This document shows positions 1-15,300 of a stretch of 64,000 bases of DNA, one piece after another. The translations under genes were made by a program, and so were the position numbers. Positions within the stretch are counted from its first letter, which is position 1. Each line of letters begins with the position of its first letter. Under the pieces are notes generated by a model. The model saw nothing but the letters and a program-made list of their open reading frames with translations, made no database searches and was not told the origin of the DNA. The DNA is from Litomosoides sigmodontis (taxonomy: Eukaryota; Nematoda; Chromadorea; Rhabditida; Onchocercidae). The stretch is taken from NCBI GenBank assembly GCA_963070105.1, contig OY718803.1, positions 6,801,823 to 6,865,822 on the forward strand, given 5' to 3'.

Positions 1-1174
1 CCACTTCGATATCAAAAGCGAAGAAAATGTCCAAATAAACCCAAATGAAAACCAAACAAAGGATTGCAAAGGCATGCAGGAATGCAACTTCGATATTAGC
101 AAGTGGGAACGGAGGTAACACGAATGATTTGACTGTTTTAGAAATCTAAAAGACATGTACCTTCGTTACCATGATACAACGTTAGCTTGTAATTTAAAAC
201 AATCCACAAAAAATCTAAAATTGAAAGTTAGGTTAATTTAAACACAAGTCAATAAGCCAATTATTCACACACAAATCATTACTTTCAGCGGAAAGAGTTT
301 TTTTAGGAAACATGTCAAGCGGTAACAGTGAAACTAGTCTTTGAGAAACTAGTCCTTGTAATTGCATCGGGGAATTAATGAAGAAATTGAATCAAATTAT
401 AAATGTGCGATGTCATATAATAATCTTATAATAATTAATACTCGAAGCATAAGCATAAATACTTGATTATGTTGTGTGACGACAACACGACCAAAAACAA
501 TGGCTAGAGGTAGTAAAAGCTCAGAAATCTTAGACTTGAGTTCACTGAAATTTCAAACAATTCCTGATTCTCCAACGAAATCGATTTTTTTTTAATTCAT
601 TGTTCCCTCCCCAAATTGAATATGAATATGGAGAGAAACTTAAAAAATAGTGTTTTCCTCCTTTTTTCGGAATTGCCTCCCAAACCATAAAACGATAAAA
701 GTAAAAGTGTTTCAGAAGAGTATTGATGGAAGCCTCCTTTTACTGACAGAAGGCAAACCCTTAGCTGGAATTCACTTTTTTTTTGCTACAAACACGCTAC
801 TTTAAGAAAAAAATTCAGGAAAGAAAGTTTACACAAAAATGTTAGACAGAGTGGTAGTAAAGTAAGAATTATGATGCACTGTGAAACAGTGAACTATATT
901 TCTTACAGGAGAACGATAACATACAGAACTTGCAAGTACAGAAGCTCATTTAATAAAGCTTTTGCAGGACACTGTTAAATAAATGTATTATTTTCCCTTA
1001 CACATGGCTTAAGAAACCTCTCACAAAGTATCATGTTTTTGAATAAATTTGGCTTGTGAAAACAATTTTATAAATGCCTGGAATTTCAATGATTGTAATG
1101 CAACTATTTCGCTGACTCGATTGTCGAAAATCAAATTAGCAATTAATGTCAGGTAAACATTTTCTTAAAAAACA
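1..1174. other. intergenic / 3' flank of furin gene
   Basis: No coding region or RNA gene could be supported here. The stretch lies downstream of the stop codon of the furin-like gene on the minus strand and should include its 3' UTR. I could not pick a convincing AATAAA on the minus strand. It is AT-rich with short A and T runs and no obvious repeat. Confidence 0.5.
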
Positions 1175-4100
1175 TCACCGGATAGAAAGTTTAAGTAAAT
1201 GATAAACAATGAAACTAAATAGTAAAGAAAGTAAAGCTACGTTAGCGGAAGCAGTAATAACAGGTGCGGCAGATGTATCGTCCCATAACGCGCCATAACG
1301 AGTCCTTATTTTACTTGACAATGAACGTGGCGTCAATGACGACAATGAAGACGCGGAAGATGTACCGCCCATACTGCTTACTTCAACTGCTGTGCCATAA
1401 AGCACTAAATCCCACCGAATCAGTTCAGCATCTAAAGCAACTTTAGCATACTAAATGCTAATTATGGAACTCGAGTTTTTATATAATGAAAACCGAAAAA
1501 TTGAAGTCCATATGTAAATTAAACTTTTAAGATTTCATTTCAAAAATTTACCATTCCATCCATCGTTATTAATTTCCAATGTCCATAAGCCAACAGCCAC
1601 TTCACCCCAATTATGTGTTGTCATGAAAGCCCATTCTCTAAAGCCAGTCCTTGAAGTATCGCGAGCTCGTTTAGCTAATAATGTTGATCGAGTTCCTACA
1701 ACATTATTTAATACTCGTCGGAGAACTTCACGTAACAATCATGCAATGAGAAAATTAATTCCAAATTTATTGGAGAAACAATTACTACCCATTCCAAAAT
1801 AATTGAATTCAATCACCTGTTCCTAACTATACCATATCACAACTTGCCTGACGGTGAAGTGAGGTAAATTTGTATATCGCCCCGTTTGGGTGCAGTTAAC
1901 GTAATGATTGCTTGAACATGCTCAAGGTATCCTACTTTATTATGTGGATAGCTTGCACAACCATCCGTATAAAGCTGCAACTGCAATCGATTACCATGCG
2001 GGACTGCTCTAAAAAAGGATGCTATAAAGTATTAGAACCACCACTTCCTCTACTGAAAAAAGAAATTTTGAGTTAATTATTTTCTGTTCTAATAAACCAA
2101 AGCTAATAAAGCTATTCTAGTACCAACTTCGTCTGTTAAAACAATACTATTCACCAAACATATAGATTTTAATAATTGTTTTGTTGGACGAAGACTTGAA
2201 ATAATACTAAATTTTTGTCTATAAATTTTATTTTATATGGTAAGACTCTCTAAAACCAGAAATGCTTGCAAAAAATGCTACTGAGAAAGATTTCATAAAA
2301 GTTTCCGATAATAATCTCACACGAAGTACAATATTTCCTCACGAATTCAAATTCTTTCAGTTCCGCAACAACTGAAAAGAAAAAAACTAACTTGTATCTA
2401 GCCGGATAAAAGACAACACATTTCCTCTGCTCCGGTACCGTTGTCCAGTTACTAGCCAATCGGACCATCCCACCAGCATCCATTAAACCAAAACCAAATG
2501 AATGTGAAACTTTCTTTCCAACTCCGTTTGTTACCCAATCGCCAGCACGAAGATTGAGTGGCCGAGCAGTGCGAACGACAATGTGCTGAAAAGCAACTCT
2601 CATTTCTACTTCATTCCCTAAAAGACAGAGCTACATCGCTCTCGATTAGTTAATTGGAATTTCTTTCAGTGGAGCTTTCTTAATCAGCACCATCCAAATT
2701 TGTGGAGTGAATGTAGTTACCTGCATATCTCGCCATGTTAATTTGGGATTTGCTTCCAGCGTTAAAGCAACAATGCCAGCTGCTAGAGGTGCACTCGCTG
2801 ACGTACCCGTATGAGCATTTGTACAGGAATGGTGCAAATCTGTTGTTACCTGTAAAAAAAAATTTAATGCATGAAGAAATCTAAGCCGCCGACAACTCCA
2901 CTCTTATGCCTAACCCAGAAATACTGCTCATAAACAGTGATGTCACGGCTTGGAAAATGAAATTTTAAAAAATTTTTTTTTGTCCAGAATAAATTAAAAT
3001 TTAAGACACTGGAGTTTTACATTTGCTTCGTTTTCGATGGGTATAGGAGATGAAAGATTTCTTCACTACCTAAGGTAAGCATGATAGATTGTTAATGTAC
3101 AAAGAAGAGATGTCAGCAGAAATAGGTAGCTTACTATCACTTTATTTGACTCTTTTTGAGGAAGTTGAAAACTCACAATCATTTTTTCACCAGTTGCACC
3201 GCTACTGTATGCAGTAGCAAGTGTTGAACTACAGGCTTCGGAATACCAAGGTATGTTGCCGTGTTCGGTTGCGGACGATATAGATAATGTATAAATACTA
3301 TTAGTATACCCATCACAGTTACATGAATCCGCATCTTTACCACCGTTTCCACTGGCCCAAACAAATATAGAACCAAGTCCACGACGACCCTAAAAGTCGT
3401 ATTTCCTTAATTTCCCTTTATGTATAAAAAATTGTTCTATTAGTTGTAGTTTTGTGCTAATTTGAGCAGGGAAATTTCCCGAAGTTCTACATAACACTAA
3501 TCGTTATGAGGATGCTGCACACAAATTTTCAGCAACTATTTTCTGGAATAAAATCACATAGTAATTTCTCTTTTTTAATGCCTTACCTCACGAATACCTT
3601 TTTCGAAAGCCCTTCTTGTTAGTTTCGCAGGTCCATCAACCGTCCTGCCATCATCGTCTGGTCCCCAGCTTGCCGAATAAATGTCAATGTGGTCAGAATT
3701 ATGAGCAAGACTGGTTGCTTCTACCGCATCGGTCACATCACCATCCAGCATTCTAATCCCTGCAAGAAAATTTTTGAGGCTTAGCAATGGTCTTATTGCC
3801 GAAATATATGCGAATAAAACAAACAACTGTGAACGATAGCTAGATCATGAAGCACAAATTTTGTTACTTCGCATGCAAAACTAGACTTAAAAATACCACA
3901 TCGTAAGATGTTCAAACCAATTCATCCTATATATTAGTTCAGAATAGTACCACCAATTCGAGCGTTGTATGCGATTCCAACGATACACAGTGAATTATTG
4001 AAAATAGCAGCTACTTCTCCAGCACATCGGGTTCCATGCCTGTTCTCATCTGTGTAATCATACCTGGGTGTCGGGTCTTCATCACGGTCATTCACATCAT

Positions 4101-6972
4101 AACTAGCTTTTGCATCCTGGAAACATAATTCTTTGTCTTCAATCATTCAATGTCCTAGAAAGAAAATGAAGGAAAACGACTAATTTATTTCAAATTTAAA
4201 ATTCCCATTAAATCTCCTAAAAATTTACATAATTCGGAGCAATATCGGGGTGCGTTCGTTCCAGACCATCATCCAATATAGTCACAACTACACCCCTTCC
4301 TGTATAACCGAGATCCCAAGCTTCGCGTACGTTATGATCCAAGCCACGATCATATACTGTTGGATTCTGAAACTAATTCACTGAATAAGTTAAGTAAAAA
4401 GTACTGAATATTCAGTAACACACAGAATTCAGTATTATATGATTTGGTTTTAAACTAACCAAATACCACATGTCGGACCACAGAGGATCATTTAAATTAT
4501 AATTTCCAATATTGAGACTACCAGCATTCCGGTTGCGGTTACTTGAATGTTGTTGTTGAGCATTATCACTGGATGTTATTGTGAGATCGTCACTAATTTC
4601 ATTGCCCTGAAAACGTCATTACCAATTAGGATTTTTGAAATGAAGGATACTTAAGCAGGAAATTTTTTAAATTCTTTCATTACCCGCTCGAACTACTGTA
4701 ACTTTTTGTTTCGAACAAACGATCGATCATTAATGATATTACAACTAAATTCATCCATAAAAATCCGGAAAAGAATGATAGTGCTGAAGAAAAACTCGCC
4801 CTTCATTTCTCTTTAGTTTTATAAAATTTAATACTTTTTGCTTCAGTTTCATCAGAAATATAAAAACACTACCCAAAACAGTTAGTTATCCAGTAAACAG
4901 GAAAGATTAAATCCTTATCAGCATGATCAATTAAAATCTACGGTGAAGTTTCAGCGGAAGACTAGCCTTAAATCGTCCCAACTGGGCAGAAGGCGAACGA
5001 GCACTGATGGACATATAACCACGTTTCACTCGTTTTTTTGCTATTTGTTGTTCTATCCATTCCACCTAAAAAATATTATTCCACTATGATCGCCTGAATA
5101 TTTTCCTGTATCGCCTAATGCTTATACTAAAATCCGGAGAAGTAAATGTTGAAATAGTGGTTGAACATAAATATAAAAGACAAGGTAAAGGTAGGCTAAT
5201 ACCGAGACTTGGCGATGGAAAGTTTGGCTTTTCTATTTACAAATATTAAAAGAAAGCAGTGCGATAAGGATCGTTCAGTGTAACGGAGCACATCATCTAG
5301 CAAATTTTTTTCTTTCCAGCCGCTTATAGAATGAAAATGCAAATAAATGCATATGAGAATAAAAGAGGCTCTGCTTTCACCCAGTTTTTCGGTGGAAAAT
5401 TATCAACTTTTTCCTTGCTTTCTGCCGCTCTAAGCTTCTTTGTTCAGTGTTCAGTGATCAGTTGAACAAACACTCCTTATCAACTCTTTCTCTCACACGA
5501 TCGCTATATGCTTTGAATAGGAAATAAAACGCTTTGTCCCCGTCCTTTTTCATATTTTAGTTAAATACTACTTTATTACCACCACTTACCTTCACTCTCA
5601 TAATCCTTTGAGCAAATCAGAAATGGTCAAAAGCAAGTTGCAGGCGGATGCGTCGGGCAATGTTCATATTGAAACAATGAGGTATGTAAATATTTGAAGA
5701 AAGCAAAGCCATAATAGACACTAAACGATTTACCTTAGCTTCTCTCGCAATAGAATTAGTTTGAGCATTCCTTCTACGTCGTGTTGACCTTTTCTTTGTT
5801 TGCGGACTTTCGAACAAGAAATATTCATCATTCGGTAAAACCTTAACTATAAGCATTGAAGCTAATGATTATAAATTAACAAGCATCATCTCAGAAGACA
5901 AAAAGCTGTAAACAAATAACTTGTGCCTCTTTCCAAATCAACTAAACAATGTCTCCAAGTTTTGTAACTGAGGTCCGGAGAAAGATGTTAGCAATTTCCA
6001 AAGAAAATTTTCAATATTCTTCGGTATTTATTTACTACAGCTTTTGAGATTCTTAGTCCTTTTAAAGGTTATGGAAGTTCCGATGGAACAGAACTGAAAA
6101 GAAGTTAAGCAAAAATAGAGTCAAAAAAAATCCTTGGATCGAATTCTTTAAATTATACCTTGGATCGAATTCTTTAAATTTTCTGAAATTTCAATAGAAA
6201 GAAACAAACTTGTCCAAGATTAATGAAGCCATATTTTGCAGCTAATTTCTCTGCTTCTACGACATCACCACCTATGATTCGTATGGCAAATTGATTAGTA
6301 TACGCTTTGCGCAGTGATGTCGCTCCATAACTGTTACTTCTACTGCTACTATAATTATTGTTGATCTCGAAATGTCTCAATTCCGTCACCGGATCAGAAA
6401 AATTTGAGCGATCTGCTCCTACTACGAGCTCTGATAATGATAAGAAGGCGAATGATAAAACGATGAATGATAATGAGCAGGTACGAAATGATGTCACAGA
6501 AGTATGAAAGAGCTGATGGGATAATGAACGACAATGTCCATTTAACAGTTTTATGGAGTAAGCCCGATCCCTGATGCGGTTTCCCTTCAAAACATCGATT
6601 TTCTCATTCACTGTAGGAAATTTAAAAACATTTGTGTTTGAACAGCAAGCCAATTCATCTTTTGCCGTACTGTTGAGAGCATGAACTGACCTAAAAAGAT
6701 TTCAAAATCAGGATTGAACAAAGAATTGCTCCTCCAAGAAGTAATTCACACTTTTTTCTCTCCTTCAATTACAAAAGCTAAGGCACAGTTTGCAGGAAAT
6801 ATTTGATATTTTCCAAATATGATAAAGTGACAATGAACACATTAACATGGAAATAAGCGACAACTTACGTCTCATTATCGACTTCAGATTGACCAGCTTC
6901 ACAAGCACGTTCTCTATTATCCCATAAAGAATGCTTACAAGTTGAATGCGTACATTTCCTAACCAACACCAT
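1175..6972 (-). CDS. furin/kexin-type proprotein convertase (subtilisin-like, S8B)
   Basis: Processing protease of the secretory pathway that cuts precursors after paired basic residues. Fourteen exons give 837 aa: 6869-6972, 6210-6690, 5734-5841, 4967-5065, 4460-4606, 4229-4366, 3951-4116, 3587-3759, 3177-3389, 2721-2849, 2392-2585, 1848-2008, 1552-1695, 1175-1431. Phases agree at every junction. The start ATG has an in-frame stop upstream. Order: 105-residue N-terminal extension, hydrophobic segment about 106-126, prodomain with an internal RRRR site, KKRVKR autocleavage site ending at R246, catalytic domain, P domain containing RGD, Ser/Thr-rich stalk, C-terminal membrane segment about 817-832 and a 5-residue tail. 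The tetrad D345, H386, N487, S560 has exactly the human furin spacing (41, 101, 73). The oxyanion residue is Asn, not Asp, which argues against the PC2/EGL-3 class. Two introns appear to use GC donors (1846-1847, strong; 4965-4966, less certain). Closest C. elegans counterparts would be KPC-1 or BLI-4; I cannot decide between them. Confidence 0.93.
6132..6180. repeat. 26-bp tandem duplication in furin intron
   Basis: A block beginning CCTTGGATCGAATTC occurs at 6132 and again at 6158, a period of 26 bp with nearly two full copies. It lies in the intron just downstream of the donor at the end of the furin exon 6210-6690. No function is apparent. Confidence 0.85.
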
Positions 6973-8978
6973 TTGTTTATATCACCGAAAATTGTTGTTA
7001 TTTCCGCAGATGAAAATGAAGAACCATGAAGATGAGGTGCGTTCGAATTTTTCAGAATTCATCAACAACAAGGATGCAAATATTAAGGAAAAGAATAGTG
7101 ACCAGAGCAGAAATGTCCGGTATTAGCTTCCATTATATATATATATATATATATACATTTACACATTCATTCTAAAATATTGATCACATTATTTACTCCC
7201 TTTTTTCCACATCCACTGATCACATTTACGCCAACGAGAGTGAACGCGCAGCCTCCCTCGTACATAAAAGAAACTAACGCATTTCCTCAAAAAAAAGTCA
7301 GAATTTTGCTTAAAAGAGAAAAGAGAATAGAATGGCTCGTAGATCGTTAATGGATATTATTGGGAACGAGAAGTAAAAATGAATCCAAACTGTATAAAAA
7401 ACAAATGAAGTAGTAGGGCAAAACGATACTTCTGACGATCCAATTTTTTCGAAAAGTTTATCTTCCGACACACAGATTACTATGCCAATCCACTTCATTC
7501 AACAACTCATAAATTCCACATCCTTCGCTAATTAAAAAACAATAAGGCTAACAATTAATTATAACAATTATTGATCACACCACCTTTAAATAACCTGTTC
7601 TAGATGTGCAACACAAGACAAAATCCTATTTTAGAAAAAAAAGTAAAAAAGAGCAGGTGCGAAAGCTTACTTTGCTTCAACATCGCGTTGCAGTGGCAAG
7701 GGATGAACAAATTTCATCCTACTTTTGTATTTATATATTTCTTAAAGCGTATATGGGCCTTCCTTTCCTTCTATCTTCTTTGCTCTTTTTTTCATTTCCG
7801 ATTAATTCTCCCAATCCTTTACTTAGCAAGTTTTGAAATACGAAACTAATTTATTTCAGTAAGCTTCTCGACAGCGGCCATCTATCATTTCAAGTACACA
7901 TTAATCCGATACATAACATTTAAATCGATCTAATTCTCAATGCAACTCATTTTGCACTACTTTACATTTTATGAAATGAATACACTTCAACCTGAACACA
8001 TTTACGAGACTTACTCAAAAAAAGAAAAAGATAAAACTCGGTAATGGATGGTGCGTGGCACACGTGAAACACTCATAAATGTAGTAATGCAACTACATAT
8101 AGTGCCAGCGTACCCTAAAAAAGCAAATATGTGATGGGCAAGCGAACAAAAGGCTCAGGCTGAGAAAAAAAAGCTAAAGAAGTAATCCAACCTTCGATCT
8201 ACTTTTTCCACTCCGAAACAACCGTTGAAGCAATTAATCTTCCGTTCTCTTCTTAAACTGAAAAAGTTTAAGCTCGATAAATGAATTCAAGTAGAAAAGA
8301 ATGTGAAATAATCAAAAAAACGCCAAGAAATGCGAATCTGGAAAAACTTCCACGGTGGAGAAAAACGAATGAAAGGACGTGGGAGAGAATTCAACCTGAA
8401 AACTGTGCCTCACTCCCTTCATTCACAGTGAACAATTTGATTTGAAATTCCTACTCATTTTGCAATGAAAAAATGATTTTAAACAGTCAGAAGAATGGAT
8501 TAACCTTCTTCATTCAGCGAACGGTGATACTCGAACGGCTGCATCAGAATATCACCATCATCAGCGTCCGAGGAATTGACTTCATTAGCCAAGAGTTCAG
8601 TTAGCCTTTTCAAGTATATCCCTTTTTGTATCCATTTACTTTCTTCTTATACATCCATGTTTGGTTAATTTTACTACTTTCAAATATTTCGCATCGAAAT
8701 CTTGATTTTTTTTCTCCTATAACTCCACATTACTTTCGCTTAACTGTGTGATTCTGAGGAGTGAAAAACCAGTTAACACCTTTTTTTTTTCCTTTCTATC
8801 CAAATTTGACCTTTCGTTCTTCAAATAAATTGCTGTAACTGTAGAGGAAAAGGTAATTCCAACAGAAAAGGAAAATTTTAAAAATTAAATGTGAAAGAGA
8901 ATAATATGAAAAACCCATTTCTAGTAAGAAAACCTGAAATGAAATGATGAAAATTGCTAATGACAAGACCATTTTTGT

Positions 8979-10046
<1,068 letters not shown>

Positions 10047-12323
10047 GGTTCAAATTTAAAGAACATTGATTGGAATTACATTGATAAATGCAAAAATTAA
10101 GTACGATTAAATTCTTACTCCCCAAGCACATCTTTTTATTTCAAAAAGTCACCCAATAGGCTTACACAGATATGAAACGCGGGAAGAAAACATGAAATAA
10201 GGAAATTTGGGCCACAAACTCAAGCAATAGGGACGTCGCTGAGTAGTTTGTTGATGACAGGAGCGACCAATATTTTCAAAATTGGTCAAGCGAACAATCA
10301 GATTAGCATATCAAAATTAAAACTATCTGAAAAGAGAGAAATGGCAACCAACAAGATCCGTTACCACTAATCTTGAAGATCTCTTTCTTTCCCTCTTGAA
10401 GGCTCAACGGCATGCCATGCCTACTGGTTACAAGCTGCTCTCACATAACGTCATTTTCAAAATTGGGCAAATAATATAACATCAAACAACAATGCGATGA
10501 GGAAGTGAAGTGAAGTGAACAATGACTTTAGTGAATGAAACTGAGTTTAAGCAGAGGGAAAGAATGTTACGCGGTGTAGTGCTGTCCAGATCCCTCATTC
10601 TCTCTCCTCTGTAGCCAGTCACATCCTGAATCTCGCTCTTCTCATTTTTTCCCATCACTCCCAACTCATCCTTCTCCCACGAGGTGAAGCAACTGAAAGT
10701 TCACAAAGATGAAAGAACATCCACCTTTACCCACAGGTAAAAGAATTCAAAATTGATGATGATAGCTCCTTTTCAACAAAAAAAATCTTCCCCATCACAA
10801 TGCATTACTCGTTGTCGAAATTCTCTGTTAAATTTGAAACTTTGAAATTTATGCAAAGAAGTAAGAAGACTCAGTTTTCTGTGCTGAACCATAGATTGCA
10901 TCCTTAGCAAAGAGAAGAAGGATGATGGTTCGCTATAGAAATGATCAATTCTCGCTTGCTTAATATGAGAGATGAAGCGCTGCACAGATGAAATACGCAA
11001 GGCGTTAACAATATGAGCTTAATTAGTTAGGAATGGCAGCATTTGCATCTGTCAGTAATTCAAATGTAACGATAAGAAAAAGTGGCTCATTAAAGCATTC
11101 AAATGTAAATAATCGAAAGGAACATATAACAACGAATGACCATCAATGACTTCCACCCAAACATCCCTTCTCTGCCTTAAAAATTATTGAAAATACGAAT
11201 AAATGTTGCCCTCAAAATCAGACTCCATTCACTCACTGCATTTGCCCACGATTTTTTCCTCAATGCCTTAAAAAAGGGAGATAAAAATGAGTTGCATAAA
11301 ACATCGAGGAAACTTCAAATTAGCAATCCAACATTCATTTTCAAATGGTTGGGCTCGGCCTGAAACAAGCACTTAATCGATGATGGAATGCATCATTGCC
11401 GATGTAGCAATGAACAACGAATAAATTAACTGGAAATTTGCTACTCTTTACTACTTAAAGTGAACATTGCTTCCAACAGTTCCCGTAAACAAAATGTTAT
11501 GAAAACATATGTATAAGTAGCATTTTAAGCTAAGTTGATTCGGAAGCTTGTCAAATTCGTTGCTTTCATTTAAATCATTGTATGCCATAGACTTGCAACA
11601 CTGTTGGATCGACACTGAATGAGCTGCCAAAAGGGAAAATTGATTTCAAATCATTTACAGGTCAAAATCTCGAAAAAGTTCATGATTTAATCAGGTCAAA
11701 ATGAAAGAAAACATGGAATCTATCATTTGATCAGAAGTTTGTTAAAATAAAGAAATGCTTGTATGCCACGCTTTGTAAGCAAGCAAACCATTTTATCATC
11801 GCTAAATAAATCACTTTGAATCTGATAGGATTGGCTTGTTGGATTAAAATTTGGAATTTTTTTGCGCATATTACAGATTACCTTTTTTTTGCAACTATTT
11901 GCAAAAAGAATCTTAGTTGTCAATTTTTTTCATTGCTAACTACCATCCGCACTTCATCCATTAAATCAGTGTTGATAGTAAGCACATGTAAAATGCGGAT
12001 ATAACGCTCCAAAGTAAATTTCAGCGACAAGCCTGATTGGAGCCATACTTTCGTACAGGCTCAAATCTCAACACTGCTTAAGATAGCAGCTTTAATAAGA
12101 TAGAGATAAAACCAACCTGTCATGCTACAAACTAACTTCTTTCGTCTTTGGAACAAAAAAGTCCTGTTGACAGAAGTAATGAAAGAACAAATATTTAGCT
12201 TATAGTATATCTATCGCTTCACTATTACTGCCGAAAGTGAGGAACACTTAGAGATCCGTCACTTGCGTTTTAGGTCACCTCAAAATATCAAGCAACGACA
12301 ACTAAATCGATCAAAAACAGTTT

Positions 12324-12326
<3 letters not shown>

Positions 12327-12360
<34 letters not shown>
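12327..12360. repeat. (CA)17 dinucleotide repeat
   Basis: Thirty-four uninterrupted bases of alternating A and C in the gene-free interval upstream of the furin gene. Confidence 0.98.
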
Positions 12361-12364
<4 letters not shown>

Positions 12365-15300
12365 GCTGTGTGCAGCAGTCCGATTTGTTAATCAGCTTGA
12401 TAAGATGTGATAGAGTCTGAGGGGGCGCTAACTTCATTTATTCTTTAATTTCAATACTAACTGTTAATAGGAATACTAAAATAACAGTGCAAAAATGTAA
12501 ATGTGTTCCCATTGTACTACAATAGCAATTTAAGGAAGCATTTGCAGTTTTTCAAATAGTTAAGGAGAATATACAAATTTAACACTAGCAATTATGTACA
12601 GTATGTGAATGTGTCTAATAATTTATCAAGAAAGGCGAGTAGATGAAACATTAGAAATTAAAGGAAATTATCTTCAAACAACTGTGAAAATAGTAAAAGT
12701 GTACACCTTTCTAATAATGAAATAGACTCAGGTAATCCCAATATTTTTGCATACTGCTAAATGATCGCGAAATTTTTGGGCATCGAACTAAGCCTTAGTA
12801 TATGGGAATATATATGAAGGTTTTAACGAAATTTGCAACATTTCAATTGTGCAAAAATTCCCGTAACGGATAAGGAGAGAAATATTAAGGAGCGTTGGAG
12901 AAAGTGAAATGATGAAAAAATTTTAACTTCAGCGATTTAATGGGTGGGGAATGTAGCAAAAATATGTGCAGATGTGTATGATATGAAGTGAGCAGTGCTA
13001 AAGATGAAAAAAAAATTTGGGCCTTTTTGCTAACAAATTCAAAAACCGTGAAGAGAGAGAGCTGTTGAACTTAAACAAAGACTTCATCGTCTATTTGCTT
13101 CACAAACAAAGCCATAGAAATTGAAATACATTGGAAAGTTAACGGTAAACTACGCAAGCACAAGAGGAATGTCTCATATGCGTGGTGGCAATTGCCTTCA
13201 ATCCTTAATGAGCACGTGAGTTTTTGCGTATTGAGCGCTCGCTAATCGATACTTTTACTAAATTGCTCATCGGATAAATACGACATTGTTTTCAACAGCA
13301 AATCAAAAATGAGAAAAACAACTTGAAATATATTGAGTAGATGACGACAAGTGAGGATGAAATTACCAAAAATAAATTCTTCCTACATAAGTGTAAGTTG
13401 AGTGAACTCTTCCTGCATCAATTTGGGTAGCAAACCGCTCTACCTTTCAACTGAAAAGATATTACTGTAATTGGTGGACGATGTATTAGTGTATGTGACG
13501 ACATCCCATGAAGTACAACGTTACGATTCGAATAACGAAATGCTTGTTAATAATATGGCTGTTCTTTTGATCTCCACAAATTTCAAGAATCTTGAATAGA
13601 CTATTAAAAAGTTCAAAGTTTAATAAAAAAAAAGCTTAAGAACCCCTCAGGGAAAGAAAATATTGGAATTAAGCATGAGTGACCGTCAAATTCAAGTAAT
13701 GTCTTTCTGATGTGAGAACGGTCACTTGGGATTCATAGAGCATTATGGTGTTCATTTACCGATATTTATTTACGATAACGCTACGGATATCTTTGAAATA
13801 TTATTTACAATGACAAATTACTAATGGAGAAATTATTTCGTTCATCCCAAGAATTTTATTCATCTCTCACATCTTTCATCCAAATGCATTTATTTGTATG
13901 GTTTGAAGTCATTTCAAGAATACTTCTTCTTCCACCTTTGTAAGTTCGAGTAAAAACAAATGTTGCAGCACAATGCTAATATCTTCATAGTTACAACAGT
14001 TAATTGAACATTAAAGCCGTTTTAATGATATTAAAAAGAAGATGAAGATCGATCAGGACAGCTGATGTCGACAAATTTGCTAAATGAGTTTCCAATCATT
14101 GTAAATAGGTTAATAAAGAGTAGTTCAACAAAACTGAATGAATAAATCTGATGTTTTCGAAGAAAAAAATGAACGGAGAAAAGTGAATTTGTATGAAGTA
14201 GATTAAACTGGAACAAGAAACAGACGAATGCAAAAGTGAAAGATAGCGAAATGTGGAGGAGAAAAGGAATGCTGTGATGAACACATCTGAATATTGAAAG
14301 TACCACTGCAAATTCTTAATGTTATTAACAAAAGAAAAGAAATGGAACTGCAAAATCAACTTTTCCATCGTAAATAACATGCGAAGTGGTTGCTTCATGG
14401 AGAAATTGCGATTAATGAATTTCAAAAAAGAGAAAAAACCAACTTTCCCCTTCTTTTAAGGGTCATTTTCATCTTTCAAACACAGTGTAAGGCAAACTGA
14501 CAAATACCGTAAATGAATGGATCGAATTTGCAATAACTTTGCAAATCTCCCACATTTCGTTAAGTTTAACAAATACAATTCAAAACCTGTTCTACCAGAT
14601 CCTGTTTTAACGATCAGGCTAACACATCCTAACTAAAATCAGGCGCATTCATACAGTACAATTATTATAGTAAATAACATCATAATTATCCTCGCAGAGA
14701 CATCATCTCACATAAGTTTGAATGATTTTGAATACCATGGACTGAAGGAAAAAATGCCTCAAGTTAAATAATTGTGAAACATTTGAAAATGAGATAGAAA
14801 ATTGAAATTCGGACAGTCCGATTAGACATGAGCTTATCTGATCGAAAAAAAAAGAACACACAAAAGGGCTTTGCCAGTTTTTTCTTCTCTGTATTTCAAT
14901 ACTTCACATTAAAGCACTTTTTAGCAAAAAAAAAACACTTAATGATTTGATCCGAATAATCTCAAGTGTTAGCCTTTTCCACTTCGAGAAGCGGTTCGTG
15001 AGATGAGATTAGAGGCCCTGTGAATGCACTCGACAGTCGTGATGACTTCGAGTTGGTTCACGGTATAAAGATAGATGGACTCGATTAAAATCATGCACCA
15101 AATCTAAGCTTTAACTTAGGCGTAATGATTCGCAGGAATGAAATTGCTAAAAGTAATTAATCAGGTGAAGAGCAGACGGAAAATTTTCATCATTTGTCTT
15201 TCCCTTCCATATTTTTTGCTTAAGCGATAAAGAAAAATCAGCGCGAAGTAGTACATACTATTAAACACTCAGCTCGGAACCTTCAAAGCATCGCTGGTTT

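Noticed and set aside
3177..3389. PC2/EGL-3 identity for the convertase
   Set aside because: PC2 enzymes have Asp at the oxyanion position; this protein has Asn (ASGNGG, N487), as in furins.
14031..14425. Overlapping minus-strand frames rich in Phe and Leu
   Set aside because: Composition reflects AT-rich DNA; no stop-free conservation clue or splice sites.
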